64,000 nucleotides of DNA, taken from positions 4,664,602 through 4,728,601 of the forward strand of contig JANVCC010000011.1 in the NCBI GenBank assembly GCA_025345505.1. The letters are read 5' to 3'. Within the stretch, counting starts at the first letter, position 1. Every line of letters begins with the position of its first letter. Source of the DNA: Todiramphus chloris collaris (lineage: Eukaryota > Chordata > Aves > Coraciiformes > Alcedinidae). Under the pieces are notes generated by a model that worked only from the letters and a program-made list of their open reading frames with translations, was not told where the DNA came from and did not search any database. A program made the translations under genes and the position numbers. Of this stretch, positions 1 through 12,639 are shown piece by piece.

Positions 1-3000
1 TTTCTCTGTCTTCCAGATAACTCTAGAAATTAATGTTTGACAGTGCATTGGTTGTACGAACAAGATTTGTTTCCTTACAAGTAATGTAATACAAAGTATT
101 CCGATTCTAATTTCAGTTGATTTCACACCCATTGTTTGTTGGACAGAAAATCTGTCATTGAATACAAACACTGTAATTACTTGAAAATAACAGTAATAAC
201 CATAGTACATTAAACATTTTTTAATTTTTTTTAAATTTATTTATTTTTATTTTTCTTTACAATACTCCTGAGGAACAGCACTGCCTTCAATTTACAGAGG
301 CACCACTCTTGAAAAGATAAATGCTTCCCCAACATTAGACAGGAAGCCTGTGGTACAGCACACATTTTATCCCTTGAATCGTAGGCCTGAATTAGAAACC
401 TAACCATCCTTTCTATCATGACATACAAAGGTCTATCAAGAAATTTCCAAGTTTACAGTAATTAATGTTATTGTAAAACGTGTATGTTTGTGTGTGTGTA
501 ATTTCATTTTGTTCCTCAAGATCAAGACAATGAGACTCTTAACCTTACTGTAATTAAGGAATTGATAAGTAGATGAGCCACAAGATGTGAAAGAGGGAAA
601 AAGCACTGTTGGGTCCCTCTAGAAGCATGGTCTTAACCCTTCATAGTGATGGAGAGATAGAGCTAAGCCTTTAGCACTTGATGACATTGCATCCACTATA
701 ATTGCAGTGGCTGTCAGGAACTTACAGGATATTCCTTGTAGCTGGCATGAAGTCCTCTACAGTTTGCTGCCTTTTAATGGTCTGGATTCCCTTCATCCAA
801 GCAAACAAAACCCTTGCCCATGGTTGTAAGGAATCTTGGATGTCACTGCATCTCTCAGAAAAGCACTTAAAGCAAAGATACCTCTTTATCTGAATATTTC
901 CTAAGGTTACAGCACTCACACTGAGGATATGAATACATGTCTTCAAAACACCTCCCCAAGAAAGTCAGTAAGGCTCACACTGTCTTCTCATCACAGCAAT
1001 CATGGCATTTTTTCCACGAGGAACAGTAGATAGTACCTTGCCCAGCACCTAGATGGTGCGAATGCTGTTTAATTTGGCAGCCTACTGGAGACCACTCCCA
1101 TTGTTGCCTTAGATAGTCTATGAAGGATGCATTTTGATAAAGTTAAAGAAAGCGTCAATCTTTGCCTCACAGATAGGGCTCTGTTATCTCCAATCTTTAT
1201 CACAGCAGTTAATCAAACTATCAGACTTGGGTTTTTTTGTCTTTAAGGAAAAAAAATATTAAGAGTATCATGCTGTTAGACTGAACACAAAAGTTCAATG
1301 CAATGTTCAAAGTTAGAGTAACAATTTGCTCTTCCAGGTCTTGCTGTTCTAAAAATAAAATTTGTTTTCAGGTATAACATATTTAATACTAAGTTAAACC
1401 TAACAGTGCTTCTATGTGTCAACTTGGCAAAATCACACAAACTTTTAAAATAAAACAAAAGTGAAACTGAGCGGGATCATGATCAAAGAGTTTAACATAT
1501 TTATTTGGAAATATACCTTTTTTGTATGATGGCTAGACAGTAGTCATTTCAATCATCAAGATAGAACACAGATGCTATTCTGTTATGCTGGTATCTCCTG
1601 TTATTCTGTAATGTTAAAAATCTAATGAAAAGTCCTGAGCATCCTTGAGCAGTTTGGTTTCCATGTTTCCACATTTTATTCACAGCAGGTCTTCAAAAGC
1701 CTATGGCCATCCCTGGCTTTTCTACATCTCCTGTTGTTGTTACCACTCACATAGATGGATTCACAGTTTTTGGGAGAAGCTGCAGAAAAACAAACCAAAT
1801 ACAGACTTCACACAGAGATACCTTGAAGTGCAATGCCTGATGTGTGACTGGTTCACATCATCTGCTGAGGCACTATCTGCATTTATCCCGGATGCAGGAA
1901 CACAGTAATGGGTAGGTACCATGCTATGTGCAGATACATTGTTACACATCTGCCTTTTTAAAAAACACAGCTATAGTCATGTGTTTTGCTTTTTAGCTAC
2001 TTGGGATTTCTTTTTATTTCTTCTTAATGTTACCATGAGTTTATTAGAAGTTGGTTACTCGTCAGTAAAACTCATTTTTATTTAGGATATGAATTTTCAC
2101 TGCTTTTAAGACAACTACCACATGAGTATCCAGGCAAGTTCTGAAGCAACGTATATTTACAGAAATTCTTGCTTTTTCATATGGTTATTGATGCTTTCAA
2201 TTTATTTATTTCTTCTCCTATACTATGTTCAACAAGTAAAATCCCATTCCTAAAATGTTGTTAAATAAAAGGACTTGCAGTCTAAGAATGCTGAGAATCT
2301 GAAAAATGTGAGCACAGTCAGTAGCCTTTAGCTAGTGTCTTCAAAAGAGAAGCACAAGGCAATGAAGAAAGAATCCCCTTACTGGACTGTTCTTTGAAAG
2401 GGACCTCAGTAGTCCCTTTCTCAGACATCAAGCTCTGCGAATGCATGGAAAAGAGTTTTAAGAATATATCATAATGCATATATACAAAGGGGTAAATGGT
2501 CTTTTAATGACCTTTGGTACTAACAAATTACTTTATCCTCCTGCTTAAGCTCCAGCTCAGCTTTAGCAGTCACCGCATTGGAGAATATCATCAAAGCTTC
2601 AGGCATTTCATGATGCACACTTCACCACTGAGGAATCAGTGGTCGTTTGAAAACCCTATTCCCCCTTGATCTCTGATATCCAAAAAGGAAACATTTTATA
2701 AATCCCTGAACAGGGATTAGAATAAGGCATGGAGTAAAAAAAAAAAATTCAAAAACAGTCTTCTGTCTTTTTATCCTCTAAAGATGCAATTTAAGATTGA
2801 ATAGCACTTCTCATTAATAACAAATTTCAGTGATCTGATTGTGAAATTTTATAAATGACACATCTGAATTTCTTTTTTCAAAAGAAAATTTTAATTTAAA
2901 ACTGAATTCATTCACTGCAAATGAAAGAAGACATAAAAAAAGAATAAGGATTTGTTTGTGTTTTGATGAGTTAAACTGAAAAAAAAATCATCTGGGGTCA

Positions 3001-3562
3001 ACTAGAAACAAGTTTGAGTATTTTGGTGTGTTTCCCATTTCTATCTCTAATAAACACAAAAGCCTAGTGCACTCAGTAACTTTTGAGTTGTATAGCTCAG
3101 CTTCTTTCTCTTTATTCTTTAATTTCCTTCAATTTACTACATTTCTTACAGATTTGTCCCTTTTACTGCTCTTTCTGTCTCCCCACACACGCTCTTCTAT
3201 TTCTATGCAAATAGAAACTAAGAAATGGCTTAGTCCAACTTTATGAATTCTCAGTTCAATCTAGGCTAGTTATCAGGAAAAATAAACCCCCCACCCAATC
3301 CCTCTTTCAAATACTGCATAGCTGCTGCAGTACAATTACATTACGTAACTGGGTTTGGTAAAAAGCAGTTAACACTGGAAAAGAAGTTTCTGAATAATAA
3401 CACAGACATAATAACAGTGTGCTGACAGATCCTGATTGACAGAAAGAGACAGGCCTTACCATTAAGAGAAAATATGAAAGCTAGTGAGGATGACAGAGGT
3501 AATGATACTGTAAAACTCAGCTTCTGGCCCTTTGCATTTTAGGGATTATAAAATTCTGTGAC

Positions 3563-3597
3563 ATATATATATATATATGTATTTTTATATATGTATT
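3563..3597. repeat. (AT)n microsatellite
   Basis: About eight uninterrupted AT units are followed by a degenerate TATATATG/TATTT stretch. This is simple-sequence DNA. Confidence 0.85.
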
Positions 3598-4018
3598 TCA
3601 GAGCTGAAACACTTAATCTAATTAACTGCTTACCCTCAAAAGAACTCACTTAGCATTTGTATTAAAGCTTTTTCACTCTATTTTACCTGCTTTTCTGGAG
3701 TATCAGAAAATTCTGGGAAGTGTTAAGAGACAAGAAAGCCAGTTAATCCCTTGATAGTCTTCCAGCATCAAAGCAGGACTTCCTACATGGATGGTCTCAT
3801 AAGGAACCTAACAGGACAAATAACAATAAGACCAAACCTAGGCCAGCACAAAATGCTTTAAGTAGACACATATAGATAGATGAGCATCATGTTTCTGATC
3901 AGCTGTACGCTTACATTTGCATATCATTTATTGTCTTCATGTACTCATGTATTCATATGTACTGATTATAGGCAGAAATGGTTAGCTGCTGGAAAAATGA
4001 AAAATGTCCTTTTTCCAC

Positions 4019-4086
4019 TTCCTAAATGAAATCCTTTTTTTTTTTTTTTTTTTTTTTTATCAAAGCAACACTTCATTCCTAAATGA
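4019..4086 (-). repeat. T24 tract flanked by 11-bp direct repeats (possible tiny retroposed insertion)
   Basis: An uninterrupted run of 24 T lies at 4035-4058. The same 11-mer, TTCCTAAATGA, occurs exactly at 4019-4029 and again at 4076-4086, so it brackets the T-tract. Read on the minus strand the bracketed segment is a body of about 17 bases, then A24, then five bases. That is the architecture of a severely 5'-truncated poly(A) retroposition event with a target-site duplication. The alternative is a chance or slippage-related direct repeat beside a homopolymer. The body is too short to assign to any source transcript. Confidence 0.5.
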
Positions 4087-4234
4087 GCTAATTTTAAACA
4101 ATCAATTGACAAATTGGATTCCCTCTGCACTCTTATTGACAAATCAAATTCACACCTGCCCACATTTTATGTACAGTATTATATTTATCAAGTCACAGAA
4201 GCATTGTGTTATATTAAATAGTGCCTTTAGGCTG

Positions 4235-4340
4235 CTTGTAGGCACACTGGGATCCACTCCTGTCTCTATCCACAGTAGATTCAAAACATTGTTCCTTTCT
4301 GCCTCAGTTTCCACTTTCCCTATTCAGAGTACGCTCCTGA
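4235..4340 (-). repeat. Probable ancient MIR/CR1-like SINE or LINE 3' fragment
   Basis: On the minus strand the segment reads as a diverged version of the well-known amniote block 'gaaactgaggca ... gtggcagagc..gga(t/a)t..aaccca', typical of MIR/CORE-type and old CR1/L2-type 3' ends. On the plus strand the anchor is GCCTCAGTTTCC near 4300, followed upstream by the expected GGATCCACTCC...TCTATCCAC part near 4250-4272. Divergence is high, so borders and family are uncertain. Confidence 0.4.
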
Positions 4341-4410
4341 GAGCACAGATTTATTCTCAATATGTATTTGAATAAAATCTGTCAACAAAATGGCTTACTT
4401 TTGTCTGATA

Positions 4411-4471
4411 TCCTCAGAATATTCTGATAGCCTTGCATATCCTGAATATCCATGAATATTCTGAATATCCA
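4411..4471. repeat. Imperfect tandem repeat (GAATATCC/GAATATTC units)
   Basis: Several copies of a unit close to CTGAATATCC / CTGAATATTC follow one another just upstream of the large CR1 3' end. It is a short local tandem repeat with no evident function. Confidence 0.55.
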
Positions 4472-4509
4472 AAATACATCTGTTCACAACCAGGATCCAA
4501 ATACTTCAC

Positions 4510-7131
4510 AGAATCACAAAATTACTGAGGCTGGAATAGACCTCTGAGATCATCAAGGCCAGCTATGACCCAACACCACCACATCAGCTAGACCATGACA
4601 CTGAGTGCCCCATCTAGCCTTTCTTTAAACACATCCAGGGACAGTGACTCCACCACCTCCCTGGGCAGTCCATTCCAATATCTGATCACTTTTTCTGTGA
4701 GGAAGTGCTTCCAGATATTCAACGGAAACCTCTCCTGGTGCAGCTTCAGGCCATGCCCTCTCATCCTGTCACTAGTTGCCTGGCAGAAGAGCCCAATCCC
4801 CATCTGACTACAACTTCCCTTCAGGTAGTTGTAGAGAGCAACAAGGTCCACCCTCAACCTTCTCTTCTCCAGGCTAAACAACCCCAGCTCCCTAAGCCTC
4901 TCCTCATAAGACTTTCCTTCTTGTCCCTTCACCAGCCTCGTTCCTCTCCTCTGGACCCTCTCCAGCACCTCAGTATCTTTCTTGAAGTGAGGGGCCCAGA
5001 ACTGTGCCCAGTACTCGAGGTGAGGCCTCACCAGTGCTGAGTACAGGGGGAGAATCATATCCCTAGTCCTGCTGGCCACACTATTCTTGACACAAGCCAG
5101 GATGCCACTCATGTTGGCTGCTGGCTCATGTTCAACCAGTTGTCAACCAGCACTCCAAGGTCTCTCTCCACTGGGACACTCTCCAGCCACTCCCCCCCCA
5201 GTCTGTAGTGCTGCCTGGGGTTATTGTGGCCAAAGGGCAGGACCCTGCACTTGGTCTTGTTGAACTTCATACCGTTGGCGTTGGCCCATCAACCCAGCCT
5301 GTCCAGGTCCCTCTGCAGCATCTTCCTACTCTCTGGCAGATTGACACTCCCTCCCAGTTTAGTGTCATCTGCAAATTTCCTGAGGGTAGACTCAATCCCC
5401 ACCTCTAGGTCATCAGTAAAGATGTTGAATAGGACTGGGCCCAGTACTGATCCCTGGGGTACACCACTGGTTACTGGATGCCAACTGGGTGTAGCACCAT
5501 TCACCACCACTCTCTGGGCCTGGTCATCCAACTAGTTTTTAACCCAGTGAAAAGTGCACCTGTCCAAGCCAGCTTTTCCAGGAGGATGCTGTGGGAGACT
5601 GTGTCAAAGGCTTTGCTGAAGTCGAGGTAAACTGCATCCAAAACCTTCCCCTCATCCAGTAGATGGGTCACCCAATCATAGAAGGAGATGAGATTGGTCA
5701 GACAGGACCTTCCTCTCCTAAACCCATGTTGGCTAGGCCTGATAGTCTGTTTGTCTTCTATATGTTGTGTGATGGCACACAGGATGATCCGCTCCATAAC
5801 CTTGCCAGGCACCGAGGTTGGGCTTACAGGCCTATAGTTCCCTGGATCCTCCTTCTGGACCTTCTTGTGGATGGGAGTCACACTGGCCAACCTCCAGGCA
5901 TCTGGGACCTCCCCGGTTAGCCAGGACCTGTGATAAATGATGGAGAGCAGCTTAGCCAGTTCTTCTGCCAGCTCCCTCAGTACCCTAGGATGAATCCCAT
6001 CCAGACCATGGACTTGTTGGGATCTAAGTGGCACAGCAGATAACTAACTACTTCCTCCTGGATTACAGGAGGGGTATCCTGCTCCCCATCCCCGCCTACC
6101 AACTCAGGAGCCCGGTTGTTCAGAGTATATATAGTCTTTTTTTAAAGAACAAGGCAAAGAGAGTGTTAAGTACCTCAGTCTTTCCTTATCTTCCATTCCC
6201 CCCCTCATCCAATAAGGAATGGAGATTTTCCTTGACCTTCCTTTTGTTATTAATACATTTATAAAATCATTTTTTATTATCCTTAACATAGATGGCCAGA
6301 TTAAGTTCTAACCGAGCTTTTGCATCTCTAATTCTCTTCCTACGTGACCTTACAATATCCTTAAATGCTTCCCAAATCACTTGACCCTTTTTCCAAAGTT
6401 GATACAGTCTTTTTTTATTTCTGAGTTCCTGCAAAAGTTCCCTGCTCAACCATCCCAGTCTTCTTCCCCTCCAGCTCTTTTTCCAGCACATAGGGACAGC
6501 CTGCTCCTGAGCCTTCGTAACTTCATTTTTAAAGTAAGCCCAACCTTCCTGGGCCCCTTTGTTTTTGAGGTCTGCTTCCCAAGGGACTCTCTGAACCAAC
6601 GTCCTGAACAGACCAGTCAGCCCTCCGAAATTCCAAGGTGGAGGTTTCACTGACCCCCCTTCTAACTTCCCCAAGAATTGAAAGCTCTATCATTTCATGA
6701 TCACTATTCCCAGTCGACCTTCAACAGTGACTTCTCCAACAAGTACTTCTTTGTTCACAAGCAGTAGGTCAAGGAGGGCATCTTCCCTGGTTGACTCCCT
6801 TAACAACTGCATCAAGAAGTTATCTCCCACACACTCCAGGACCCTCCTGGACTGTCCTCTCTCTGCTGTATTGTAATTCCAACAGACATCCAGGAGGTTG
6901 AATTCCCCCATGAGAACAAGGGGTAGCAATCTTGAAATCTCTCCTAACTGCTTATAAAATATTTCATCTGTGTCTTTATCCTGATTGGATGGTCTGTAAC
7001 AGACTTCCACCATGATATCAGCCCTGTTGACCTTCCCTCCAGTTCTTGCCCACAGAGACTCAATGTTATCATCACCCACATTCATTTGCAGGCAATCATA
7101 TGCCTCCCTAATATAGAGAAATAATCCCCCT
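4510..7131 (-). mobile_element. CR1 LINE retrotransposon, 5'-truncated, about 2.6 kb
   Basis: This is the largest mobile element in the window. Its 3' end is at the low coordinate, where an AGAATCAC-type octamer is followed by the usual 'gaccTctgagatcatcaaggcc' block. Going up in coordinate on the minus strand it carries the C-terminal part of ORF2, the reverse transcriptase, the linker and the second half of the APE-type endonuclease. The first recognisable codons are G-G-L-F-L-Y-I-R-E near 7131; beyond that no CR1 similarity is seen. ORF1 and the start of the endonuclease are therefore missing, as usual for CR1 copies truncated during target-primed reverse transcription. The coding frame is broken several times, so this copy is not autonomous. 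No clear target-site duplication was found, which is normal for CR1. Confidence 0.95.
4588..7131 (-). pseudogene. CR1 ORF2 remnant (endonuclease / reverse transcriptase)
   Basis: Segments in minus-strand order are as follows. 7131-6690 is the endonuclease end, with the GEFNLLDVCW (GDFN-type) motif; the SDHE signature lies at 6690-6711 in a neighbouring frame, so there is a frameshift just before it. 6674-6267 is the basic linker (RRKRIRDAK). 6034-5501 is RT fingers and palm, with LDGIHPRVLRELA and motif A VYLDFSKAFDTVSHSIL at about 5580-5630. 5531-5289 holds motif [12 protein letters not shown] and motif C FADDTKL at 5356-5376, so the catalytic aspartates are still readable. 5288-5112 is the connecting part, starting with a TGA. 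5112-4588 is the C-terminal domain ([17 protein letters not shown] ... RDGALSVMV-type end). Lesions seen are frameshifts near 6710 and near 5570, an in-frame TAG near 5532, a TGA at about 5288, and a small deletion plus stop near 5112-5125. In the CR1 family ORF2 performs nicking and target-primed reverse transcription; this copy cannot. Confidence 0.92.
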
Positions 7132-7482
7132 ATATACTTATTCCATAATTCGAAATCATAACTTACTCAAAGGACTTGCCATAAATATACTCATCTCTAC
7201 TTCCATTCTTCATCAACAAAAGATGATGGAAGAAAAGACTGTAGTATGCTCAGTGCCAATAAAGCTCAGTTGTGCAGTTCCAGCTGGAGTCTGAACTGCA
7301 AACCTGAAAATACCCCTTAAACATCTGCATCTTTTTAGGATGGAGCACCAGCATTTCCTTGACCTTATCTGGCTCCTCATGTAACTGCAGCTGAGTATCT
7401 CTCCTGCTGTGATGTTTTTAATTGCACTTGCAAAACTCACTTAAGCGAGGTACAGTCTTCCATGTTTCTGCAGAGGATCTAA
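7132..7482. other. Unique spacer between two CR1 copies
   Basis: No gene or repeat was recognised. A 75-codon minus-strand frame here has no motifs and is probably chance. Confidence 0.5.
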
Positions 7483-7614
7483 AGAATCATAGAATCATAG
7501 AATGTTAGGGGTTGGAAGGGACCTGTAGAGATCATTGAGTTCAACCCCCCTGCCAGAGCAGGATCACCTAGGGCATGTCACACAGGAATGTATACAGATA
7601 GGTTTTGAAAGACT
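7483..7614 (-). mobile_element. CR1 LINE 3'-end fragment
   Basis: The fragment begins with two octamers (AGAATCAT AGAATCAT), followed by GTTAGGGGTTGGAAGGGACC, then the 'tgccagagcaggatcaccta' and 'cacacaggaatgt' blocks of a typical avian CR1 3' region in reverse. It fades after 'ggttttgaaagac'. Only about 130 bp of the 3' end was retained, a strongly 5'-truncated insertion that appears only moderately diverged. Confidence 0.93.
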
Positions 7615-10600
7615 AAGAAATTTCAAAAATTAGAAAACCAGTTTGAAACATGAATTGCAAAGTGATATCTGGTGCTCTGTGTTAGTGCTTGTTAATTCAC
7701 ACCACCCAAGTTTTGCCCTCAAATGGCTTCTGAACATATTTTAAGCTTAGTCCCTCTTCTGGAAGATCTAATGGCACCTCTGAAGGTATCCAGGAAACAA
7801 TCTAAAGGCCAAAGTCAGGAGCTACACTCTCCAGTGATGCTCTAGGTCACCTAGGTGCATCAGTTAGCCATTTATGTGGCAGTGCAGCCACTCCATCCCT
7901 GATACAGGAGGTGGGCTCTGGACCCGACCCATCCAACATCCCATGAAAAGGCCTAGGGAGGGAACACATAGGGCAATATAGGTTTTCAGTGTTCTTTGCA
8001 TACTTTTCATTAGCAAATCTTTACACATTTCTGTTATTCATGAGATTAATTTAGAAGAAAAAAAAGCCAGCAGCAAAACAACAGTTTGATTTCTACATAA
8101 AGAAGTATCCATACCACCAGACTAGGGTCTTTAATCTCCTGTCCTTCTGCATGCTAGAGTCTCTTACTAATGGCTACAGTTATTCAGTGTGAAAGATTAT
8201 AAAAGCTATCTCAAATAAAATCCCATGATTAGGAACATCCCTTGAGATACAGAGCTCTAGGTCCAAATCACCCACATTGTGAAGGTCCTACACCTTCTTC
8301 CTCCTGAGCAAACATGGTCAAATGTCCAGGCACCTTGCCATATGTAAGGAACAAATAGTCCACTCAGTATCTGGGTAATTTCAGTATCCCCTGACAATAC
8401 ATATGCAGAAATGAAGCACAGGGCACTTTAAAGACTTTTCCAATGTGATAGATGAAGTTCAAGTGCACTTCAGATCAGAGGATTTATGACACTTTGTTTA
8501 GCACTGAGGAGATGGAACTTCAAGCAGAGAATATATTAATCACTAAAGAATGTTATATTGGAATATTTTCCTGAGACAAAAATACTTCATGTAATTTTCT
8601 CCTAAGACAAATAGGGCTCACATTTACTTTTAAAGTGTGGCTAAAGTTATCAGAGCTGTAGGACCTCCATAGCTGGTACTGAGGTGGAGATAGAAACATG
8701 GTTCTAGAGACAGTGAGAGGAGCTTGGGCCTTTTGTTGCATGGCTGAATGAAGATCTCCCAGGTAGAAAGGGAAAAGGTAGAGAAAAGGCCTGATCCTAC
8801 AAAGAACAGAGAACTTGTAAAATACAAATGGCATAGCCACGTGCCTGCATTGTGATATCTGAGGTACTACCTTTTGAGGCGGTGCGGAAGTGCTGTTAAA
8901 ACATTCATTTATTTTCCCTAAATATTATCAAAGCTTATCTTTTAGTTCTCCACCTTGTAATGAAAAGAAGTGCTTGCCACTCATAAGGGCCTTCCAAGCC
9001 TGATACACCACACATTTTTCCCTCTTTTTTTCAATTTTCATTTTCCTCCTTGTTGCAAAAGGATTCAACAAACAAAAAGAATGCATTTTGGCTCCCTACC
9101 TTGTGGATATCTCAGGGCTGAATTGGCAGCAAATAACTGATAGCTACTGGTATGGGTAGAGCTACTGCTTCTAATCAGGAACTTGAAGTTCCTCCAGGAA
9201 CTTGTGCTGGATTCCTGGCAACGAATTTGTTATTCAGTGACAAATTTGTGATAAAGAAAAAAAGAGCATACAAAATGTTTTTGTAATTTACCTCATTCTG
9301 CCCTCCATTGTCATGAAAATGTTACTTCATATGTTCAGGTTCATATACTTCTCATTTTGGATAGGTGAAGTACTGTAGTGCTAGCTTCCAAATGTATCAG
9401 AATCTTTCAGGGAGGCTGAACATCTTGACTATGAAACACGGTTTAATATGTTTCACAAGATGAACAGGAATTTAATCGAACCAGCACAAGATATGGCAGA
9501 AGAATAATGCACAGAATGGCACAGCTGTTAATTCTTACTCTTCTATGCTGATCCAATTCTCACACAAAAGGAGTCTTTCCAATTAGTTTAACAAAAGATG
9601 GATTGAACCCACAGGGTTGATCCAAATTGCAGTGAATTGCCAGGAAACCTTTGATAATTTTTGTTAGCAGTAAATAAGTTCTTTTTTTGTATAAATAAAA
9701 TTGATAGTGAAATGAATTGAAACAGTGGACAGGCTTTGTGCTGGTCTTTAGAGGAAAATTAATTTTATTCTAGTTTTTTCTTTCCAGATTGATCAGAGTT
9801 ACATGAAAACAAACATCATTATTCAGAGGTCAATGCATTTTGTAGCAAAAGCTAGTAAAGATTCCATTTTTGTCACAACAGCAAATCCATATTGCAAGTC
9901 TGAAAGAGAAAAATGTTCCACACAGATTGGATAAAATATAAATGAAAAATTCTCATTGAAACTTCCCTTACATATCCATCAGTCTAAAATTAATTACCTA
10001 AACACTTTTTTGTCTCTCTGCTTTTTGTCTTGGATAACCTAAAAAACAATCATTAATGGAAACATAAAAGACGATGATTCCAGTTGGAAGAATCAATGGA
10101 TGGAAAGTCTGACTCTAATCTCATCTCTATATTTGATACATAAAGCCTCGAGTAAGAAGCAATCTATAACAGACTTATATGTCTACAGATGTCTATGTGT
10201 GTCTTCATAGTTCTATTTGCCTAGATTATTTTATAGGAAGTGTAAAGACAGAGGAATTTTTGGAACATCGGTCTTTTGAGCTTTTTTTTTACCTTAGAAA
10301 GACTTGAATCGCATCTCCAAAATGCCTAATTCTCTCTAATGAGTATAAAGACTTTCTAGACAAGCAGCTTAGGTTTAGATATCCATATCTGCATGTATAA
10401 ACTCTACTCAGGGTAGAGAGTAAACAAGTTTTTGTTGTTGTTTTATTCTTCCCTCTTCTCAGAAATTCAGCTGTTCAAGACAAGAATATATTTCTCTGAA
10501 AAAAAAACTTTGGCTGGCTGAACATTACCAATGCAATATGAATATAATCTATGCTTTGAAATGGCAGCAGAGAGATTCAGTTGAGGTGTCATTCCTTTCT

Positions 10601-12639
10601 GCAAGGGACATTCCACAGTCTTTCCAGTTGTGTCACTTGGATACAGATACTGCTAGATTTTAGTTACTTTCTCTAACTTTACTATGATGAAAGAACTATG
10701 TTGCAGACCTCTCAGGATTCAGTCACATTGGAGCTGTCCATCTTTGCTTTACGAACCTTCTGAAATTGTACAGCTAAGCTCTGTCCCTGAATTATCTACA
10801 AGCTATTGAGAAGTATGTAACATCTCCTGGTCACTGCATTTGTCTTTTTATTCCCCTTTCCAGAGTGCTCACATCAGCTAAGCTCTTCTGCTGGTGGTAA
10901 GATACTGTGCCATTCAACTCCTCAGCTACCTCTACCTCCATTGCCCTATACTGCACTTGCTTTTGCTTTCCTAAGCCTTTAATCAAAATAGTTGCAGCAA
11001 TGCCCCTAAAGCACAAGAGTGTTAATATATATGAAGAATGCCTCATTAAAGATTAGGTTGCGTGCAATACAAAGCCACATATGGGAGCATGTACCTCCTG
11101 AAGCATTCCTATTTCTTAGCTATGGATGGTTGCAGCATGCTAAGTACCCTATACTGTGTCATAAAAAGATATAGATCATCCTTGCACCATTAAGGTTTGC
11201 TTGCTTCCTTCCAACAAAAGCAGCTAAACTCATGGTCCCTCTGGCTTTTTACCCATACTCATCTTTACCTTAAGTTGTACAGCTTCTTCATTGATCTTTT
11301 ACTTCTTCATTGATCATTAAGGCTGAATCAGTGATATTGCCTACAAATTAAGAGATGACAACGTAGATTGTGCAAGTGTCTGAATGTGTTGTATATGTGA
11401 TTAAATGTCATTATAAGAAAGGATGTAGTCTTATATCTCCTTCCCTATCAAAAATTTTATAAAAACAGAATCTATTTCTTTAGCCTCTTTCACACCACAT
11501 GAATTTAGGCCTTCCCTGACCACTAACCTGATCTTTTCCACCTCTATTTTGTGAGATTTATTTATTGGTGCCTATGGCAAAGGAGGAGCAAAGCTGTAAG
11601 AGCAATATATGACTGTTAAGTTGCTAGATTTTGATGCTAGTTATGTTTGAACTTTTTATTGATGGATAATAATAACTTTTTTATTGAACGTTTGGAGATA
11701 ACATATGTCTCATCATCCTGCTCCTCACAGGGGGAAACTGTAAACAAAATATTTTATATGAGTACTTGCTATGAAATTTAAAATAAATCAGGTTCCTCTC
11801 TTACGCTGGTTAAACATACCCTTGCTACAGTTTGGTTTTAGTGCTCCAAGATGAGGATCCCAGATTAGCTGTCAGTTGAATAGATTTCACAGCCAGTCTT
11901 AGCCCTTATATTGTAAAAAATGTGTGGCCTTAAAGCTGTTGAGAGTTGTCTGGGGAAGTAGGACTTATTCATGCAGGCACAGATATGTACTAGCTTATAG
12001 CTTTTGCTCTGTAGATGGTTTAGAGCTTGGGCAAAGGAGTTCTTATCTGTTTGCACCTGTCTGAGTAGCCATCTGTGATCAGAATTGATTTTCTAGCCTG
12101 GTAATCAGGTGATGGAGCAAAGAAAATTCCATATCCAGTCAATTACAAGCTGCCATCATAGCAAAACGATCCTGATCCAAAACATTTTGAAGTCCAAATT
12201 CAGCCTTCCTTGGCTTCGATGACATCTTAAGCAAAGATCTATTTCACTGCATTTACTTATGCTGGGTTCCCTTGGATCCCAAATTTAACTGTGAAAATGT
12301 AGACAAAGACAAAAGCATGATTCACCACTGCCAGTGAAAACTCTGGTTTCTACTTAGAAACACATTTAAGTGATTTTGGCTGACTTCTTTCAGGTGTAAA
12401 AGTAAGAGTTGAATTTGAGGGCTGACATATTGGCACCAAGTCCAAGAATGACAAATGTAACTTGATTTAGTTTGTGCAAAGTCAATACCTGAAGTTCTTA
12501 AGTTTTTGCTGAATCAGATTTAACCTGTTTAACTTTAGGCATGTATCTAAGAAGCCTAATTGCCACAGGTTTCCACCGATAAGCAACTGATAAACAGTCT
12601 CTCTAGAGAGCAATGAAGACCTCTTAAGATACTAATGGT
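7615..12639. other. Unique non-coding sequence
   Basis: About 5 kb without a recognisable gene. Open frames are shorter than 100 codons on either strand and lack motifs. A short GGCCTGATCCTACAAAG match near 8786-8802 resembles an old sauropsid palindromic repeat but is too short to call. A small tandem duplication (CTTCTTCATTGATC, period 19) lies at 11283-11315. Confidence 0.55.

Larger units (their letters stand above)
1..4230. other. Unique AT-rich non-coding sequence
   Basis: No gene or recognisable interspersed repeat was seen in this stretch. Open frames are below 90 codons, on both strands, without family motifs. It contains short low-complexity pieces: a T/A-rich run around 214-256, a brief TG run near 488-500, an A-tract near 2736-2747 and an AT microsatellite at 3563-3597. 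The stretch could be intergenic or intronic; the sequence does not decide. Confidence 0.6.

Noticed and set aside
690-1190. Minus-strand stretch reading like a decayed coding sequence (with pieces such as VLGKVLSTVPRGKNAM and a 74-codon frame)
   Set aside because: The frame contains about seven stops in 150 codons, which is the random expectation. No family is recognisable, so a processed pseudogene cannot be supported.
4595-5920. Several plus-strand open frames over the large CR1
   Set aside because: They are antisense shadows of the CR1 ORF2 remnant on the minus strand.
8786-8802. GGCCTGATCCTACAAAG, like the arm of an old sauropsid palindromic repeat
   Set aside because: Too short and without the matching second arm nearby to call a repeat.
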